DNA of 34,210 nucleotides from Candidatus Omnitrophota bacterium (GCA_016930235.1 JAFGHI010000038.1:1-34210), one strand, 5' to 3'. Shown: positions 7,999 to 16,192, counted from the stretch's first letter. Numbers and translations: made by a program. The notes: generated from the letters alone by a model not told the origin.

Positions 7999-8730
7999 AT
8001 GCCAAAAACCATTGTGATCACAGGTGCATCGCGCGGCTTGGGATTGTGTCTTGCGCAAAGATTTCTACGACAAGGCGATCATGTATTCGGCGTCTGCCGG
8101 ACAAAGGATTCTTTAAAAACCATATCACGTCAAATGTCGCCGCCTGTCCGTTTCACTCTATACCGAGCCGACCTGACTCAGGAACAAGCCGTTAAAAGGC
8201 TCGTCGAGAAAATCAAGAAACAATCTCGAGTTATCGATGTTCTAATCAATAACGCTGGATACGGCGGCATACTCGAAAGAACCGAGCTTCAATCCTCAAA
8301 GGAATTCCAGAAACATCTCGACCATAATCTTTTTTCGACTTACCTTATGTGCAAATATTTTATTCCCATTTTTCGAAAACAAAAATACGGGAAAATTTTC
8401 AACTTATCTTCTATGGCCGGCAAGCGCGGAGTTCCTCGACTTGCTGCTTATTCCGCAAGCAAATTTGGAATCGTCGGTTTGACCCAAGCGATCGCCAAAG
8501 AAAACCGAGATAAACACGTCTTTTGCGTCACGATTTGTCCGGGCGGCATGAATACAAGTATGCGCGCAGATCTCTTCGGTGCCAAAGATGCAAAGCGTCA
8601 ACAATCCGCGGACTTCGTTGCCCATCAAATTATAAAAATCGCTAATGAAGATCTTCCTGTGGCTTCTGGGAGCGATATTGTCATTCGCCATGGCAAAATT
8701 ACCTCCATCGATACCCCTCCGGAGACCTAA
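7999..8730 (+). CDS. Short-chain dehydrogenase/reductase
   Basis: The protein is a classical SDR of 243 residues that transfers hydride between NAD(P) and an alcohol or ketone. Visible motifs are the cofactor loop TGASRGLG (8-15), NNAG (84-87), a serine pair at ~137-138 and the catalytic YSASK (Tyr151, Lys155). The C-terminal part after PGGMNT is short but complete. It lies 22 bases after the cupin and 3 bases before the methyltransferase, which points to a keto-reduction step in the same deoxysugar pathway. That pathway role is inference from position. The ribosome binding site is weak (TTAGGG, about 8 bases upstream). Confidence 0.88.
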   Translation: MPKTIVITGASRGLGLCLAQRFLRQGDHVFGVCRTKDSLKTISRQMSPPVRFTLYRADLTQEQAVKRLVEKIKKQSRVIDVLINNAGYGGILERTELQSSKEFQKHLDHNLFSTYLMCKYFIPIFRKQKYGKIFNLSSMAGKRGVPRLAAYSASKFGIVGLTQAIAKENRDKHVFCVTICPGGMNTSMRADLFGAKDAKRQQSADFVAHQIIKIANEDLPVASGSDIVIRHGKITSIDTPPET

Positions 8731-8733
8731 AAA

Positions 8734-9993
8734 ATGCCCGCGAGCGATTTATACCAAAAAAAAGAATGCCGCTATTGCGGAACAAGACTTCCGGCTCCCT
8801 TTCTGGATCTCGGAACAATCGCGTTGGCCAATTCTTATGTTCCGGTTGCCAATCCTCCCGAAGAAGAATTTAAATGCCCCCTCCAGACAGCGCTTTGCCC
8901 CTCCTGTGCACTCGTTCAATTAACGCACGTCGTACCTCCCGACCTCATGTTCAGAAATTATTTCTATGTTAGTTCGACCACCCAAACCTTTAAGGCGCAT
9001 TTTGCGGAATATGCCAAAACTGCTCGAAAGAAACTCGGCAAGAAAACCTCCCCTTTGGCCGTTGACATCGGCAGTAATGATGGCGCCCTGCTCGCCCTTT
9101 ATCAACAAGAAGGAATGCGTGCCGTAGGCGTCGACCCCGCAACAAATCTGGCCCGGGAAGCCAACGTCCGAGGCCTTCGGACTTTTGACCGCTATTTTGA
9201 CGCTTCCTGCGTCCAAGAAATCATCACCGAGTTCGGAAAAGCAGATGTCATCAGCGCCAACAATGTCTTTGCACACATTGATGATATCCAATCGGTTTGT
9301 CGAAATGTTTTTGACCTATTGGACGAAGAGGGTATCTTCGTCATCGAGTTTCCCTATCTGGGCACCATGCTCGACAAGATGTATTTTGATATGATCTATC
9401 ACGAGCATCTCTCCTATATAGCGGTCTCACCTCTGCAATTCCTTCTTTCCCGATTTCATATGGAAATCTTCGATATTCAAGAGGTTGAATCCCACGGCGG
9501 TTCACTTCGAATTTACATCAAAAAGAAATCGGCCAACCGTCGGATCGAATCGATCGTTACTTCTTACATCCAAGAAGAGAAGAGAAGGAATTTCAGTTCC
9601 CCCAGCATCTATGAGGAATTTGCCCGCAAAGTTATTAAGACGAAAGAAGAACTCGTCTCTTGCATCGGCGAAATAAAAGCGGAGGGCAAAACAGTCGCGG
9701 GCTACGGGGCTCCGGCCAAGGCTTCGACAATCGTCAATTTCTGTGAACTCACGAATGTTCAAATCGACTTTATCGTTGATGATAATCCGATGAAACAAAA
9801 CAACTATGTCCCGGGGGCAAGAATACCGATTGTCTCCAGCCAGCATCTAGAGAAAAACGCTCCTGACTATATCCTCATTTTCGCATGGAATTTCGCAAAG
9901 GAGATCCTCAGCAAGATCGGTCACTATAGCAAAAGGGGTACTCGCTTCCTTGTCCCGCTTCCTCATCCAGACGAAATTATCCCCCATCCATAG
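8734..9993 (+). CDS. Zinc-ribbon sugar C-methyltransferase, TylC3/NovU-like family
   Basis: The 419-residue protein has the three-part layout of NDP-hexose C-methyltransferases. An N-terminal zinc site has Cys12, Cys15 and a CPxxC pair at ~55-58, with a further Cys48. The central SAM-binding Rossmann domain has motif DIGSNDG (111-117). The C-terminal domain has GYGAPAKAST and VDDNPMKQNNYVPG, both hallmarks of this family. Members add a methyl group from SAM to a carbon of a 4-keto sugar nucleotide, giving branched deoxysugars. The start has GGAG 9 bases upstream, inside the end of the SDR gene. It is last in the cassette, so the pathway product is probably a branched or methylated deoxysugar for a surface glycan (inference). 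Confidence 0.92.
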   Translation: MPASDLYQKKECRYCGTRLPAPFLDLGTIALANSYVPVANPPEEEFKCPLQTALCPSCALVQLTHVVPPDLMFRNYFYVSSTTQTFKAHFAEYAKTARKKLGKKTSPLAVDIGSNDGALLALYQQEGMRAVGVDPATNLAREANVRGLRTFDRYFDASCVQEIITEFGKADVISANNVFAHIDDIQSVCRNVFDLLDEEGIFVIEFPYLGTMLDKMYFDMIYHEHLSYIAVSPLQFLLSRFHMEIFDIQEVESHGGSLRIYIKKKSANRRIESIVTSYIQEEKRRNFSSPSIYEEFARKVIKTKEELVSCIGEIKAEGKTVAGYGAPAKASTIVNFCELTNVQIDFIVDDNPMKQNNYVPGARIPIVSSQHLEKNAPDYILIFAWNFAKEILSKIGHYSKRGTRFLVPLPHPDEIIPHP

Positions 9994-10073
9994 AGAATAG
10001 CCTTCGAAACCTTTCTTTTGTAGGAGAATTGAGATTTTTTAATATTTCGATAAGTCGCTTCGGTTGGGGAATT

Positions 10074-10146
10074 AGCTGGCGGAGGGAATTGAACCCCCGA
10101 CCCGCTGTTTACGAAACAGCTGCTCTACCGACTGAGCTACGCCAGC
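10074..10146 (-). tRNA. tRNA-Thr (anticodon CGT)
   Basis: The minus strand folds into a standard cloverleaf. The acceptor stem GCTGGCG pairs with CGCCAGC. The D arm is TAGCTCAGTCGGTAGAGCA. The anticodon stem GCTGT/ACAGC holds the loop TTCGTAA (anticodon CGT, reading ACG). The variable loop is five bases and the T arm has loop TTCAATT. The discriminator base is T and no CCA is encoded. It sits alone in the ~400-base gap (9994-10396) between two gene blocks. Apart from it I see only a 9-base inverted repeat (10165-10173 and 10237-10245) and no convincing promoter or terminator there. Confidence 0.95.
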
Positions 10147-10396
10147 ACGAAATCCATCGCTTAGCCAACATGGTTGCGGTCATTACGCTTGTCTGCATCA
10201 CATCATTGTTCCACTATGCCCATGGGGCGCCAGCATCCATGTTGGAAAATCAAGGTAATATTGAATTCGTAGTATAGCAAATTCTCTTGTTCCTGTCTTC
10301 TGGGTTATTATTCGATGGCACATGATTTTTCAAAAGGTTGCGCCGGAATTAATGTTTGAATTTAAGCTCGATCGATCCTTCTTTAATACCTCTCCC

Positions 10397-10948
10397 TCAC
10401 GACTGTTTGGATTTTCGTAATCGCTCCAAACAGAAATAACCCACAACTGTTTTAGCATCCTTGATCTTTCTTTTCTTGATCATGGCCCCCAACTCAGCCA
10501 GTGAAAAAACGCGAACCTTTAGCTCCTCATCATCATCGCCGACGGCCTTTCCCGGAACCAAATCCTCCGCTAGAAAAAGATGCATCATCTCTCCTGAAAT
10601 TCCAGGCGTCGGATAAAAAGAAGCCAGCTTTCTGACCCGTCTTGGACGATAATGGATTTCCTCTTTTAATTCACGAATCGCGGCCTGTTTCAGGGATTCT
10701 CCGCGTTCAACCCCTCCCGCCGGCAGCTCCCAAATCCATTTGCCGATCGCAAAACGGAATTGCCTCACCAAAATGATTTTATCAGGCCTCAACAGCGGAA
10801 TAAGAACAACCGATCCGGGATGTTCCAGAATCTGCCGCGATAATATTCTTCCATTTTTCATCTTGACGTCACAATCAACAAGATGGATAGGCCCTTTCGA
10901 AAAGATGACTTTTCTTTTTTTGACGCGGAAACTTAAGTTCTCTCCCAT
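10397..10948 (-). CDS. Nudix hydrolase, ADP-ribose pyrophosphatase-like
   Basis: The 183-residue protein carries a full Nudix box at ~78-100: G, five residues, E, seven residues, then RELKEE. This is the metal site that hydrolyses nucleoside diphosphates linked to another group. The preceding VRQFRFAIGKWIWELPAGG resembles the ADP-ribose and ADP-sugar pyrophosphatase branch (NudF-like), where this segment contacts the substrate. The ATG directly follows the stop of the upstream gene with no gap and has GAGG 6 bases upstream. The pair may act on adenosine or ADP-ribose side products together, but that is only suggested by position. Confidence 0.9.
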   Translation of the reverse strand: MGENLSFRVKKRKVIFSKGPIHLVDCDVKMKNGRILSRQILEHPGSVVLIPLLRPDKIILVRQFRFAIGKWIWELPAGGVERGESLKQAAIRELKEEIHYRPRRVRKLASFYPTPGISGEMMHLFLAEDLVPGKAVGDDDEELKVRVFSLAELGAMIKKRKIKDAKTVVGYFCLERLRKSKQS

Positions 10949-11809
10949 CTAAAACCTCACCATGATCGGATCTCCAACCAGCAAAGATCCTGTTTTTTTT
11001 GCTGAACCCCCCGGCTTTGCAATCTCTAAACTGCCAGTGCTATTCCAAAATGCCATTAATCCCTTTACGCCATCACCATAACATCTCTGAATCGGGCCAA
11101 TGCATCGCCGACGGACAAAAACGCACGATTCCTTTCTTTTTGGCTGTTCATAATCGCCGGCCATAATGTTCGTAATCGCATTTCCAAAATGATCAAAAAA
11201 GAGAATCTCTCCCTTTAAACAATCCTTTGTCTTTTTAACATGCGGATAATCCAAGGTCTTTATTATTCGAACCCTTCTGCCCATTCGCCGAAAAGCGTGC
11301 ATCCCGTCTCGAGCCAAGACTGCAGCGGCCGGAGCAAAAATATCGCGCCCGTGAAATGTCGAAAATATCTTACGCGACAGCAATTGAAATCGAGGGTTTT
11401 CGATTTCTCGAACCACGACACCCCTTCCCTGAAGAAAACCAAAGATCCCGTTGTCGGGGCCCACAAAATAATGATCTTTTGTTTTGAGACACACCGCTTT
11501 TCTGCTTGTTCCCACCCCCGGATCAACGACACAAAGGAAAATGGTCCCTCGCGGAAAGTAACGATAAGATGCCGCCAAATAATACCGGGCTTGGATCAAA
11601 TTCTGGGGTTCGATTTCGTGAGAGATATCCACCAGCAAGGCTTCGGCTGAAATAGACACCATCACTCCCTTCATCATGCCGACATAAGGATCACGATTGC
11701 CAAAATCGGTAAGAATAGCAATAGGATGAACTGAGCGTTTGCTTTTATGAGGAGTTTCCAAGCCAAGGCGCCGCTGAAACAATTTTTCTGGATTCCGAAT
11801 CAAAAACAT
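10949..11809 (-). CDS. SAM hydroxide adenosyltransferase (SAM hydrolase, DUF62 family)
   Basis: Proteins of this family split S-adenosylmethionine with water into adenosine and methionine and are relatives of fluorinases. The N-terminal core begins at PIAILTDFGNRDPYVGMMKG and includes VDISHEI, VVDPGVGT, VGPDNGIFG and FSTFHGRDIFAPAAA, all characteristic. The C-terminal beta-barrel has FDHFGNAITNI. The start is uncertain. The frame runs up to 11881, but that part is overlapped by the conserved end of the upstream GGDEF gene (stop at 11745). An ATG at 11809 (AAGGA 13 bases upstream) or a TTG at 11761 is more likely. The gene overlaps its upstream neighbour either way. Confidence 0.88.
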   Translation of the reverse strand: MFLIRNPEKLFQRRLGLETPHKSKRSVHPIAILTDFGNRDPYVGMMKGVMVSISAEALLVDISHEIEPQNLIQARYYLAASYRYFPRGTIFLCVVDPGVGTSRKAVCLKTKDHYFVGPDNGIFGFLQGRGVVVREIENPRFQLLSRKIFSTFHGRDIFAPAAAVLARDGMHAFRRMGRRVRIIKTLDYPHVKKTKDCLKGEILFFDHFGNAITNIMAGDYEQPKRKESCVFVRRRCIGPIQRCYGDGVKGLMAFWNSTGSLEIAKPGGSAKKTGSLLVGDPIMVRF

Positions 11810-13016
11810 GAATACAATTACGTCCTTGTCTTTTGGATTCAAGCAAGGCAGCATCGACCCACCGAATAAGATAATCGGCATCGATGGAGCCTGTTACAAA
11901 TTCTTCAATCACACCCATGCTGATCGTCAGTCGGACAGACTCCACGGGAGATAATTTAATCAGAAGGTCAGAATGTTCTGCAACACGCGATCGAATGGCC
12001 TCAGCTTTTTGAACCCCTCGGCGAAGATCAAAACCCGGTAGGATAATACAAAACTCATCACCCCCATATCGAAAAATAGGCGCTCCTTCGGGAAGCAATT
12101 CTTGGACAATTTCCGTAGCACGCTGCAAAACACGGTCTCCGATTTGGTGACCTCCGATGTCATTAATTTCCTTAAAATGATCTAAATCATACATGATCAT
12201 CGAAAAAACCTTGACCTTCTGAGGATTTTTGTGGATTCCCATCGTCAACCACTGGGTCAGATAAGTCCGGTTATAAACTCCGGTAAGATGGTCAATCACC
12301 GCGAGATTTTCCATTCTTTCATAAGAACGTTTTAAGCGGGTTTGAAAATCTTCCAAAGCCTGATTGAGGCTTTCCTCGCGTTTCTTTAATACAAATTCCT
12401 GGAATCGATAGCTATGGTTAATCGCTGCCCCAACAATGACAATCAGCATAAAACACAAAAGATACAAATTGCTCTTAATAAAGTAATTCCCGGTCATCGG
12501 CAAATCCATGACGGCAATGCCGACGGGATATAAAATATAAACCGGCAGGCAGACCCCCATGATAGCCTTCGCATCCCACGGCAGAACTAATCCTAAAATC
12601 GAAAAAACGAGCCCATAAAAAATATAGTGCTCGAAGGCCGAAGTCCCTTCATAAACAATAATTGCTAAATTGTAAAAACCCAGAATAACCACCAAAATAA
12701 AAACAAAGGCATAAATGCTTTTGCGAAATTGAGGGATAAACGTGAGAAACGCATAAATGGATAGAATAAGAATCATCACACCACGCAAGGTTAAAGAAAA
12801 AACAGGATTCGTAAAACCCAACGTGTAATAGTCGACAATCCCTAACAAGGGTAAGAGGCAAATAAAAATCAAAATACATATCCGAAATCGTATAACGACA
12901 AGCCCTTCATTGGATTCCTCGAACTGTTGCTCCAGGCTTGCAGCATCTCTAGCGATCGAATCCTGCTCTCGAAAAAGCTTTACAAAGTCGTTCGCTTTTG
13001 TCTTCTTTTTCAACAT
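11745..13016 (-). CDS. Polytopic membrane GGDEF diguanylate cyclase
   Basis: The 423-residue protein has about six transmembrane segments (~40-205), a short coiled linker (~210-240) and a C-terminal GGDEF domain. The domain begins at VIDHLTGVYNRTYL, has the metal motif DLDHFKEIND and the active loop RYGGDEF (GGDEF at 318-322), and ends in the conserved DAALLESKRQGRN. It should therefore make cyclic di-GMP. No RxxD I-site precedes the loop (PEGA at that place). There is no recognisable sensor domain, so the membrane part may sense directly, as in other orphan membrane cyclases. The ATG has GGAG 6 bases upstream. It is the first gene of a three-gene overlapping operon. Confidence 0.93.
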   Translation of the reverse strand: MLKKKTKANDFVKLFREQDSIARDAASLEQQFEESNEGLVVIRFRICILIFICLLPLLGIVDYYTLGFTNPVFSLTLRGVMILILSIYAFLTFIPQFRKSIYAFVFILVVILGFYNLAIIVYEGTSAFEHYIFYGLVFSILGLVLPWDAKAIMGVCLPVYILYPVGIAVMDLPMTGNYFIKSNLYLLCFMLIVIVGAAINHSYRFQEFVLKKREESLNQALEDFQTRLKRSYERMENLAVIDHLTGVYNRTYLTQWLTMGIHKNPQKVKVFSMIMYDLDHFKEINDIGGHQIGDRVLQRATEIVQELLPEGAPIFRYGGDEFCIILPGFDLRRGVQKAEAIRSRVAEHSDLLIKLSPVESVRLTISMGVIEEFVTGSIDADYLIRWVDAALLESKRQGRNCIHVFDSESRKIVSAAPWLGNSS

Positions 13017-13067
13017 CGAATTCTCCGTTTATTGATTTTTAATATACCATATTCCCCACCTCGATGC

Positions 13068-13097
13068 ATTAGATTAGATGATGGGTCTTTAGGTCAA
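13068..13097 (-). promoter_or_regulatory. Possible promoter of the GGDEF/SAM hydrolase/Nudix operon
   Basis: On the minus strand, TTGACC (13092-13097) and TCTAAT (13068-13073) are 18 bases apart, each matching five of six consensus positions. A 6-bp hairpin AACGGC/GCCGTT (13096-13114) overlaps the -35 box by two bases. The leader would be about 45 bases. Confidence 0.35.
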
Positions 13098-13190
13098 CGG
13101 CCGGGATAGCCGTTCCTTTAGCACATCCAGGATTTTTCGATATCACTTTCAACCCTAAACAAACGATTGCGATATGCCGTTAATTTACCA

Positions 13191-13577
13191 ATGGTAAAAC
13201 AAAGAAGAATAGCTTGTTGGTTAATCCTCATGCTGGTGTTATCCGCCTGTGCAACAGGACGCGATATGACATCCGATCACTATCTTCCGGATTTTGAAAA
13301 TCGTATTTTTAACTTTCCGTCCCCTTCTGAAACTTCCGGAGGAATGTGGGCTGCTAAGTCCGTCAATAAAACAACGGAAATGATCGGAAAAACACTTGCG
13401 GTTCCGTTTGCAATCCTCGGCAATGTTTTGATCAACGCTTATTACATACCGACTTGGCCCTTGCGATGGCTTATCCGGGGCGACAAACGTTTGGTTGTTT
13501 GGCATCCCATTTTTCATGTTGGCGACGAGGTGGGGTCAGACTATTTTTCAAGTGAGTGGAATAAGGATATCGCTTAA
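13191..13577 (+). CDS. Small lipoprotein of unknown function
   Basis: From the ATG at 13191 the protein has 128 residues. Residues 1-20 form a lipoprotein signal peptide: basic MVKQRR, a hydrophobic core and the lipobox LSAC with Cys20 as the lipidation site. The mature part has no motif I recognise; it contains a hydrophobic stretch (~72-90) and a tryptophan-rich WPLRWLIRG segment. An alternative TTG at 13167 would add eight residues in front of the basic region and is less likely; neither start has a clear ribosome binding site. The gene is alone on the plus strand and converges on the exported-protein genes, whose end lies 26 bases away. Confidence 0.75.
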   Translation: MVKQRRIACWLILMLVLSACATGRDMTSDHYLPDFENRIFNFPSPSETSGGMWAAKSVNKTTEMIGKTLAVPFAILGNVLINAYYIPTWPLRWLIRGDKRLVVWHPIFHVGDEVGSDYFSSEWNKDIA

Positions 13578-13603
13578 ACGCAGCCTATCGATTCGATCTA
13601 CTC

Positions 13604-14527
13604 CTAGATAACTTCAGGTTGAGATTCATATTCATCTTGTTCTGAACTGCGGCCTGTTTTCTCCCCAATGGATTTGATCTCATCCATGGCCCGAACCAAA
13701 TTATTCTTACTAACGACATCGCCTCCGATGCCTTGCCGCTCAGAAACCCGGCTCCGTTCACGATCACCGAAGAGAGGATCCATTGCATTCGAAACATTCC
13801 CCATCGTGCAGGATTCGCAACACTTGTCGGCAGGCCATGTGAATTCAAGCTCTTCGCGCAGCTCCCTGATTTTTCGCAGTACTTCAGGATAATATTGATA
13901 ATTCCAAGTTGTCATTTTTTCGTGATATCGCTCTGCAAAATCGTGGTGTTCACTTGCGTTTTCTTGGACCGTGTTTTCAATTTCGACCGCAAACGATTTT
14001 TCCTCTTTAACGTATCGCTGAATAAGCGCTTCAAAATCGTCGAACCACAACCGCAACTTATCCCGCCAATATCCGAGACAATCTTGATAATCCCATGCTG
14101 CGCAAACGGTCCCCATTCTCCCGATCTGGTCTTTCACATCCTCAAAGGCACTTAACATATCCTTCGTCTCGATCTCAGCTTCCTCCAAATAAACATCGGC
14201 AAAATGGCGGTATCGAGCAAAGAGAAGTTCCCCCTCCACGGCCTTCTCAGAGGAATATTCGTTCTCTTTCATCATCTTCGCTTGCCAAAGAGGAAAATAA
14301 ACAACCTCGCGAAATTTCCAATACTCCCATTTCATCTGAACAAAATGCTCTTCAAACCGATACCAGCGATCCAATAAATCGCTGCGAACTTCTTCCAGCA
14401 TTTGCATACACTGATGAGGTGTGCGGATTTCACCCTCCTGGGGCATCGTAAAGCACAACCCCTTGCCCTGGAACACCGCACAGCATCCAACTAAAACGAT
14501 AAAGCTAAACCAACGATTCTTTTTCAT
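13604..14527 (-). CDS. Exported cysteine-containing helical protein (paralogue B)
   Basis: From the ATG at 14527 the protein has a signal peptide (MKKNRWFSFIVLVGCCAVF) and a mostly helical, charged mature part rich in Trp, Tyr and Glu. Six cysteines remain in the mature protein: one near its start (HQC), C-x-x-x-x-x-x-C in CAAWDYQDC and CCESC after FTWPADK. The last ~50 residues are polar and probably disordered. It shares its order of features with the protein encoded upstream: signal peptide, early Cys, paired Cys in the middle and a TWxxPxxxCC-like end. The two are probably old duplicates. The start overlaps the upstream gene by 23 bases, and a GTG at 14542 is an alternative. I recognise no known family. 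Confidence 0.75.
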   Translation of the reverse strand: MKKNRWFSFIVLVGCCAVFQGKGLCFTMPQEGEIRTPHQCMQMLEEVRSDLLDRWYRFEEHFVQMKWEYWKFREVVYFPLWQAKMMKENEYSSEKAVEGELLFARYRHFADVYLEEAEIETKDMLSAFEDVKDQIGRMGTVCAAWDYQDCLGYWRDKLRLWFDDFEALIQRYVKEEKSFAVEIENTVQENASEHHDFAERYHEKMTTWNYQYYPEVLRKIRELREELEFTWPADKCCESCTMGNVSNAMDPLFGDRERSRVSERQGIGGDVVSKNNLVRAMDEIKSIGEKTGRSSEQDEYESQPEVI

Positions 14528-15239
14528 AACAACAGGTGGCACCCGGTAAATCCCATGTTAACAAACGATGAAGTTCCTGAATCATTTCCATCACTTTCCG
14601 GTCTTCCTCGAAAAGACCGGGAGCGCGATCGCTTTCAAATCTCCAATAAAAATCATCATGGATGTCCTCGCCCTCTAAAGCATCTTGATAGTATAAACCC
14701 TGCCGGCCGCTTGCAGTCGTTTGAACTGCCAGACGATACTCCCGCTCATGCTCAAAAACGTGATTGAAGTATTCCTCAAGGGCCGCCAACTGATCATAAA
14801 TACCTTGATAGGCCCCCTGAATACAAAGTCCATAACTTTTCGACAAATCGCATGAGGACAATTCTTGAGCGCCCTTTTTTAATTGCGCTAAGCGCTGAGC
14901 AACTCCATTCGATGCTTTCCTTGAATCATTTTCAAAGCTCTGAAGGATCAAGTCCAAACGTCTTTCCTCGGCCTCGCCTTTTTCACGCTTCTCACGCAAA
15001 AAGGGGTCACCCATGTCTTGCCGTGCCCGCCACATATTTTCATATAATAAACGACGGATCTTCGCTTCAGTCCATCGGTAAAAAACATAATCATACTCTA
15101 AATGGTCTAAGTCTTTTCGGTAGGCTTCGATTTTCTCACCCAAGCATATTTGGCAGGTTTGGGAATCCCCATAGGATGGAAAGGCATAAATCGCAATAAG
15201 AATAAATGAGACCCAGCCTAGGATTAATCTCTTACTCAT
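14505..15239 (-). CDS. Exported cysteine-containing helical protein (paralogue A)
   Basis: The 244-residue product begins with a clear signal peptide (MSKRLILGWVSFILIAIYAF, then PSYGDS) and continues with CQIC, a helical charged region with YRWTEAKIRRLLYENMW, a middle CDLSKSYGLC pair and the end LTWDLPGATCC. The pattern of cysteines suggests disulfides formed outside the cytoplasm. A TTG 12 codons upstream (15275) would put charged residues before the signal and is not preferred. The gene lies 44 bases after the Lys/Glu-rich gene and overlaps paralogue B, so all four genes from efp onward can be one transcript. No known family is recognised. Confidence 0.75.
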   Translation of the reverse strand: MSKRLILGWVSFILIAIYAFPSYGDSQTCQICLGEKIEAYRKDLDHLEYDYVFYRWTEAKIRRLLYENMWRARQDMGDPFLREKREKGEAEERRLDLILQSFENDSRKASNGVAQRLAQLKKGAQELSSCDLSKSYGLCIQGAYQGIYDQLAALEEYFNHVFEHEREYRLAVQTTASGRQGLYYQDALEGEDIHDDFYWRFESDRAPGLFEEDRKVMEMIQELHRLLTWDLPGATCCYEKESLV

Positions 15240-15283
15240 AAACTCTACTGACAAATAAAACTCGTTTTGCCCCAATCATCATT

Positions 15284-15595
15284 TCACAAATCGCGTTCCA
15301 AAAGAGCTTTTCTTTCAAGCAGGGCACGCCCGAACTTCGAATGAAGCCCTCCCATGCTTTTCTCTGCTGCCGCTATCGCCTTGCCAACCTGTTGAAGAGT
15401 CATCTTCGAAACTTTTACATGATGGGATTTCTCTTCAAGATGAGCCGGTTGATCAGTTTTTCCAGATTCTATTTTCTCATCATCTTTTTTGTCTTTGCCC
15501 GGCTTGGACTCTTCCTTAGGAGCCCCCTTCTCCTTTTCCTCGCCCTTATCTTTTTCTTCTGACTTAGTTTGATCCTCTTCTTTTTCTTCCGCCAT
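15284..15595 (-). CDS. Small Lys/Glu-rich protein
   Basis: The protein has 103 residues. Its first ~55 are almost only Lys, Glu, Asp, Gly, Ser and Pro in short repeats and are probably disordered. Its last ~43 (KVSKMTLQQVGKAIAAAEKS and onward) form a plausible amphipathic helical domain. The ATG has a very strong GAGGAGG site, so it is likely translated well. It starts 27 bases after efp and has no signal peptide or membrane segment. The function is unknown; the form, a charged tail plus a helical domain, would suit a small nucleic-acid- or ribosome-associated protein, but nothing proves it. Confidence 0.7.
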   Translation of the reverse strand: MAEEKEEDQTKSEEKDKGEEKEKGAPKEESKPGKDKKDDEKIESGKTDQPAHLEEKSHHVKVSKMTLQQVGKAIAAAEKSMGGLHSKFGRALLERKALLERDL

Positions 15596-15622
15596 ATCCC
15601 CTCCTCACCTTGAATCAATTCC

Positions 15623-16192
15623 CTATAAACTCTTCGTTGTAACTCGTTCCAAATACGACAAATCCTCAACATTAATCCGTATGCTTTCACCCTCCTTCAC
15701 AAACTGAGGCACAAGAATCTTTAACCCATTTTCCAACTCGACTTCTTTGTAAGTCGTGTCACTGCCACCTTTTACGGCTGGAGGCGCCGAAGTCACTTTA
15801 AGCACCGCAACCTTCGGGAAAATAATGCTGACCGGTTTTCCCTCCGCAAACACGACATCAATCTCCGTATTCTCCTTCAAAAAAACCTCCTGCTTGCCAA
15901 CGACCGTTGACAAAATGGAAAATTGTTCGTAGGTCGTCATGTTCATAAAATTAAAGTTTTCGCCATCGCGATAGAGATACTGCATTTTAACGTGCTCAAC
16001 TTCGACCTCATCAATTTTATCTTCGGCGCGCAAACTTTTTTCCAAAATATGGCCGTCCTCTAAACATTTGACTTTGACATGAACGGTCTTCCCGAACTTA
16101 CCGGTACCTCGGATTTCTTGTGTGAGGATTTTGCAAATCTTATCGTCAATGCGAAGAACATTCCCGACACGAATTTCTGTCGCCGTTTTCAT
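15623..16192 (-). CDS. efp: Elongation factor P
   Basis: EF-P binds ribosomes stalled on proline runs and promotes peptide bond formation. The 189-residue protein has the three beta-barrel domains of the family: a KOW-like first domain (~1-62), a middle OB domain (YLYRDGENFNFMNMTTYEQF) and a last OB domain ending EGESIRINVEDLSYLERV. The loop that reaches the peptidyl site reads RGTGKFGKTVHVK. The tip lysine is present, but the usual PGK is TGK, so the modification enzyme may differ from EpmA. No epmA or epmB gene is in the window. The ATG has AAGGGGG 9 bases upstream. Confidence 0.95.
   Translation of the reverse strand: MKTATEIRVGNVLRIDDKICKILTQEIRGTGKFGKTVHVKVKCLEDGHILEKSLRAEDKIDEVEVEHVKMQYLYRDGENFNFMNMTTYEQFSILSTVVGKQEVFLKENTEIDVVFAEGKPVSIIFPKVAVLKVTSAPPAVKGGSDTTYKEVELENGLKILVPQFVKEGESIRINVEDLSYLERVTTKSL

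Noticed and set aside
10140-10234. Short repeat CGCCAGCA at the tRNA 5' end and about 90 bases away, as an integration site duplicate
   Set aside because: Only 8 bases match, it involves the 5' rather than the 3' end of the tRNA, and no integrase or foreign genes are near.
10029-10277. Plus-strand frame of 82 codons across the tRNA region, with a signal-peptide-like second half
   Set aside because: Its first half (RRELNPRP and so on) is the reverse-strand reading of the tRNA-Thr gene, a well-known artefact. The later ATG at 10171 has no ribosome binding site and only 35 codons.
11810-11881. N-terminal extension of the SAM hydrolase up to 11881
   Set aside because: This stretch overlaps the conserved end of the GGDEF gene in another frame and has no similarity to the family N-terminus.
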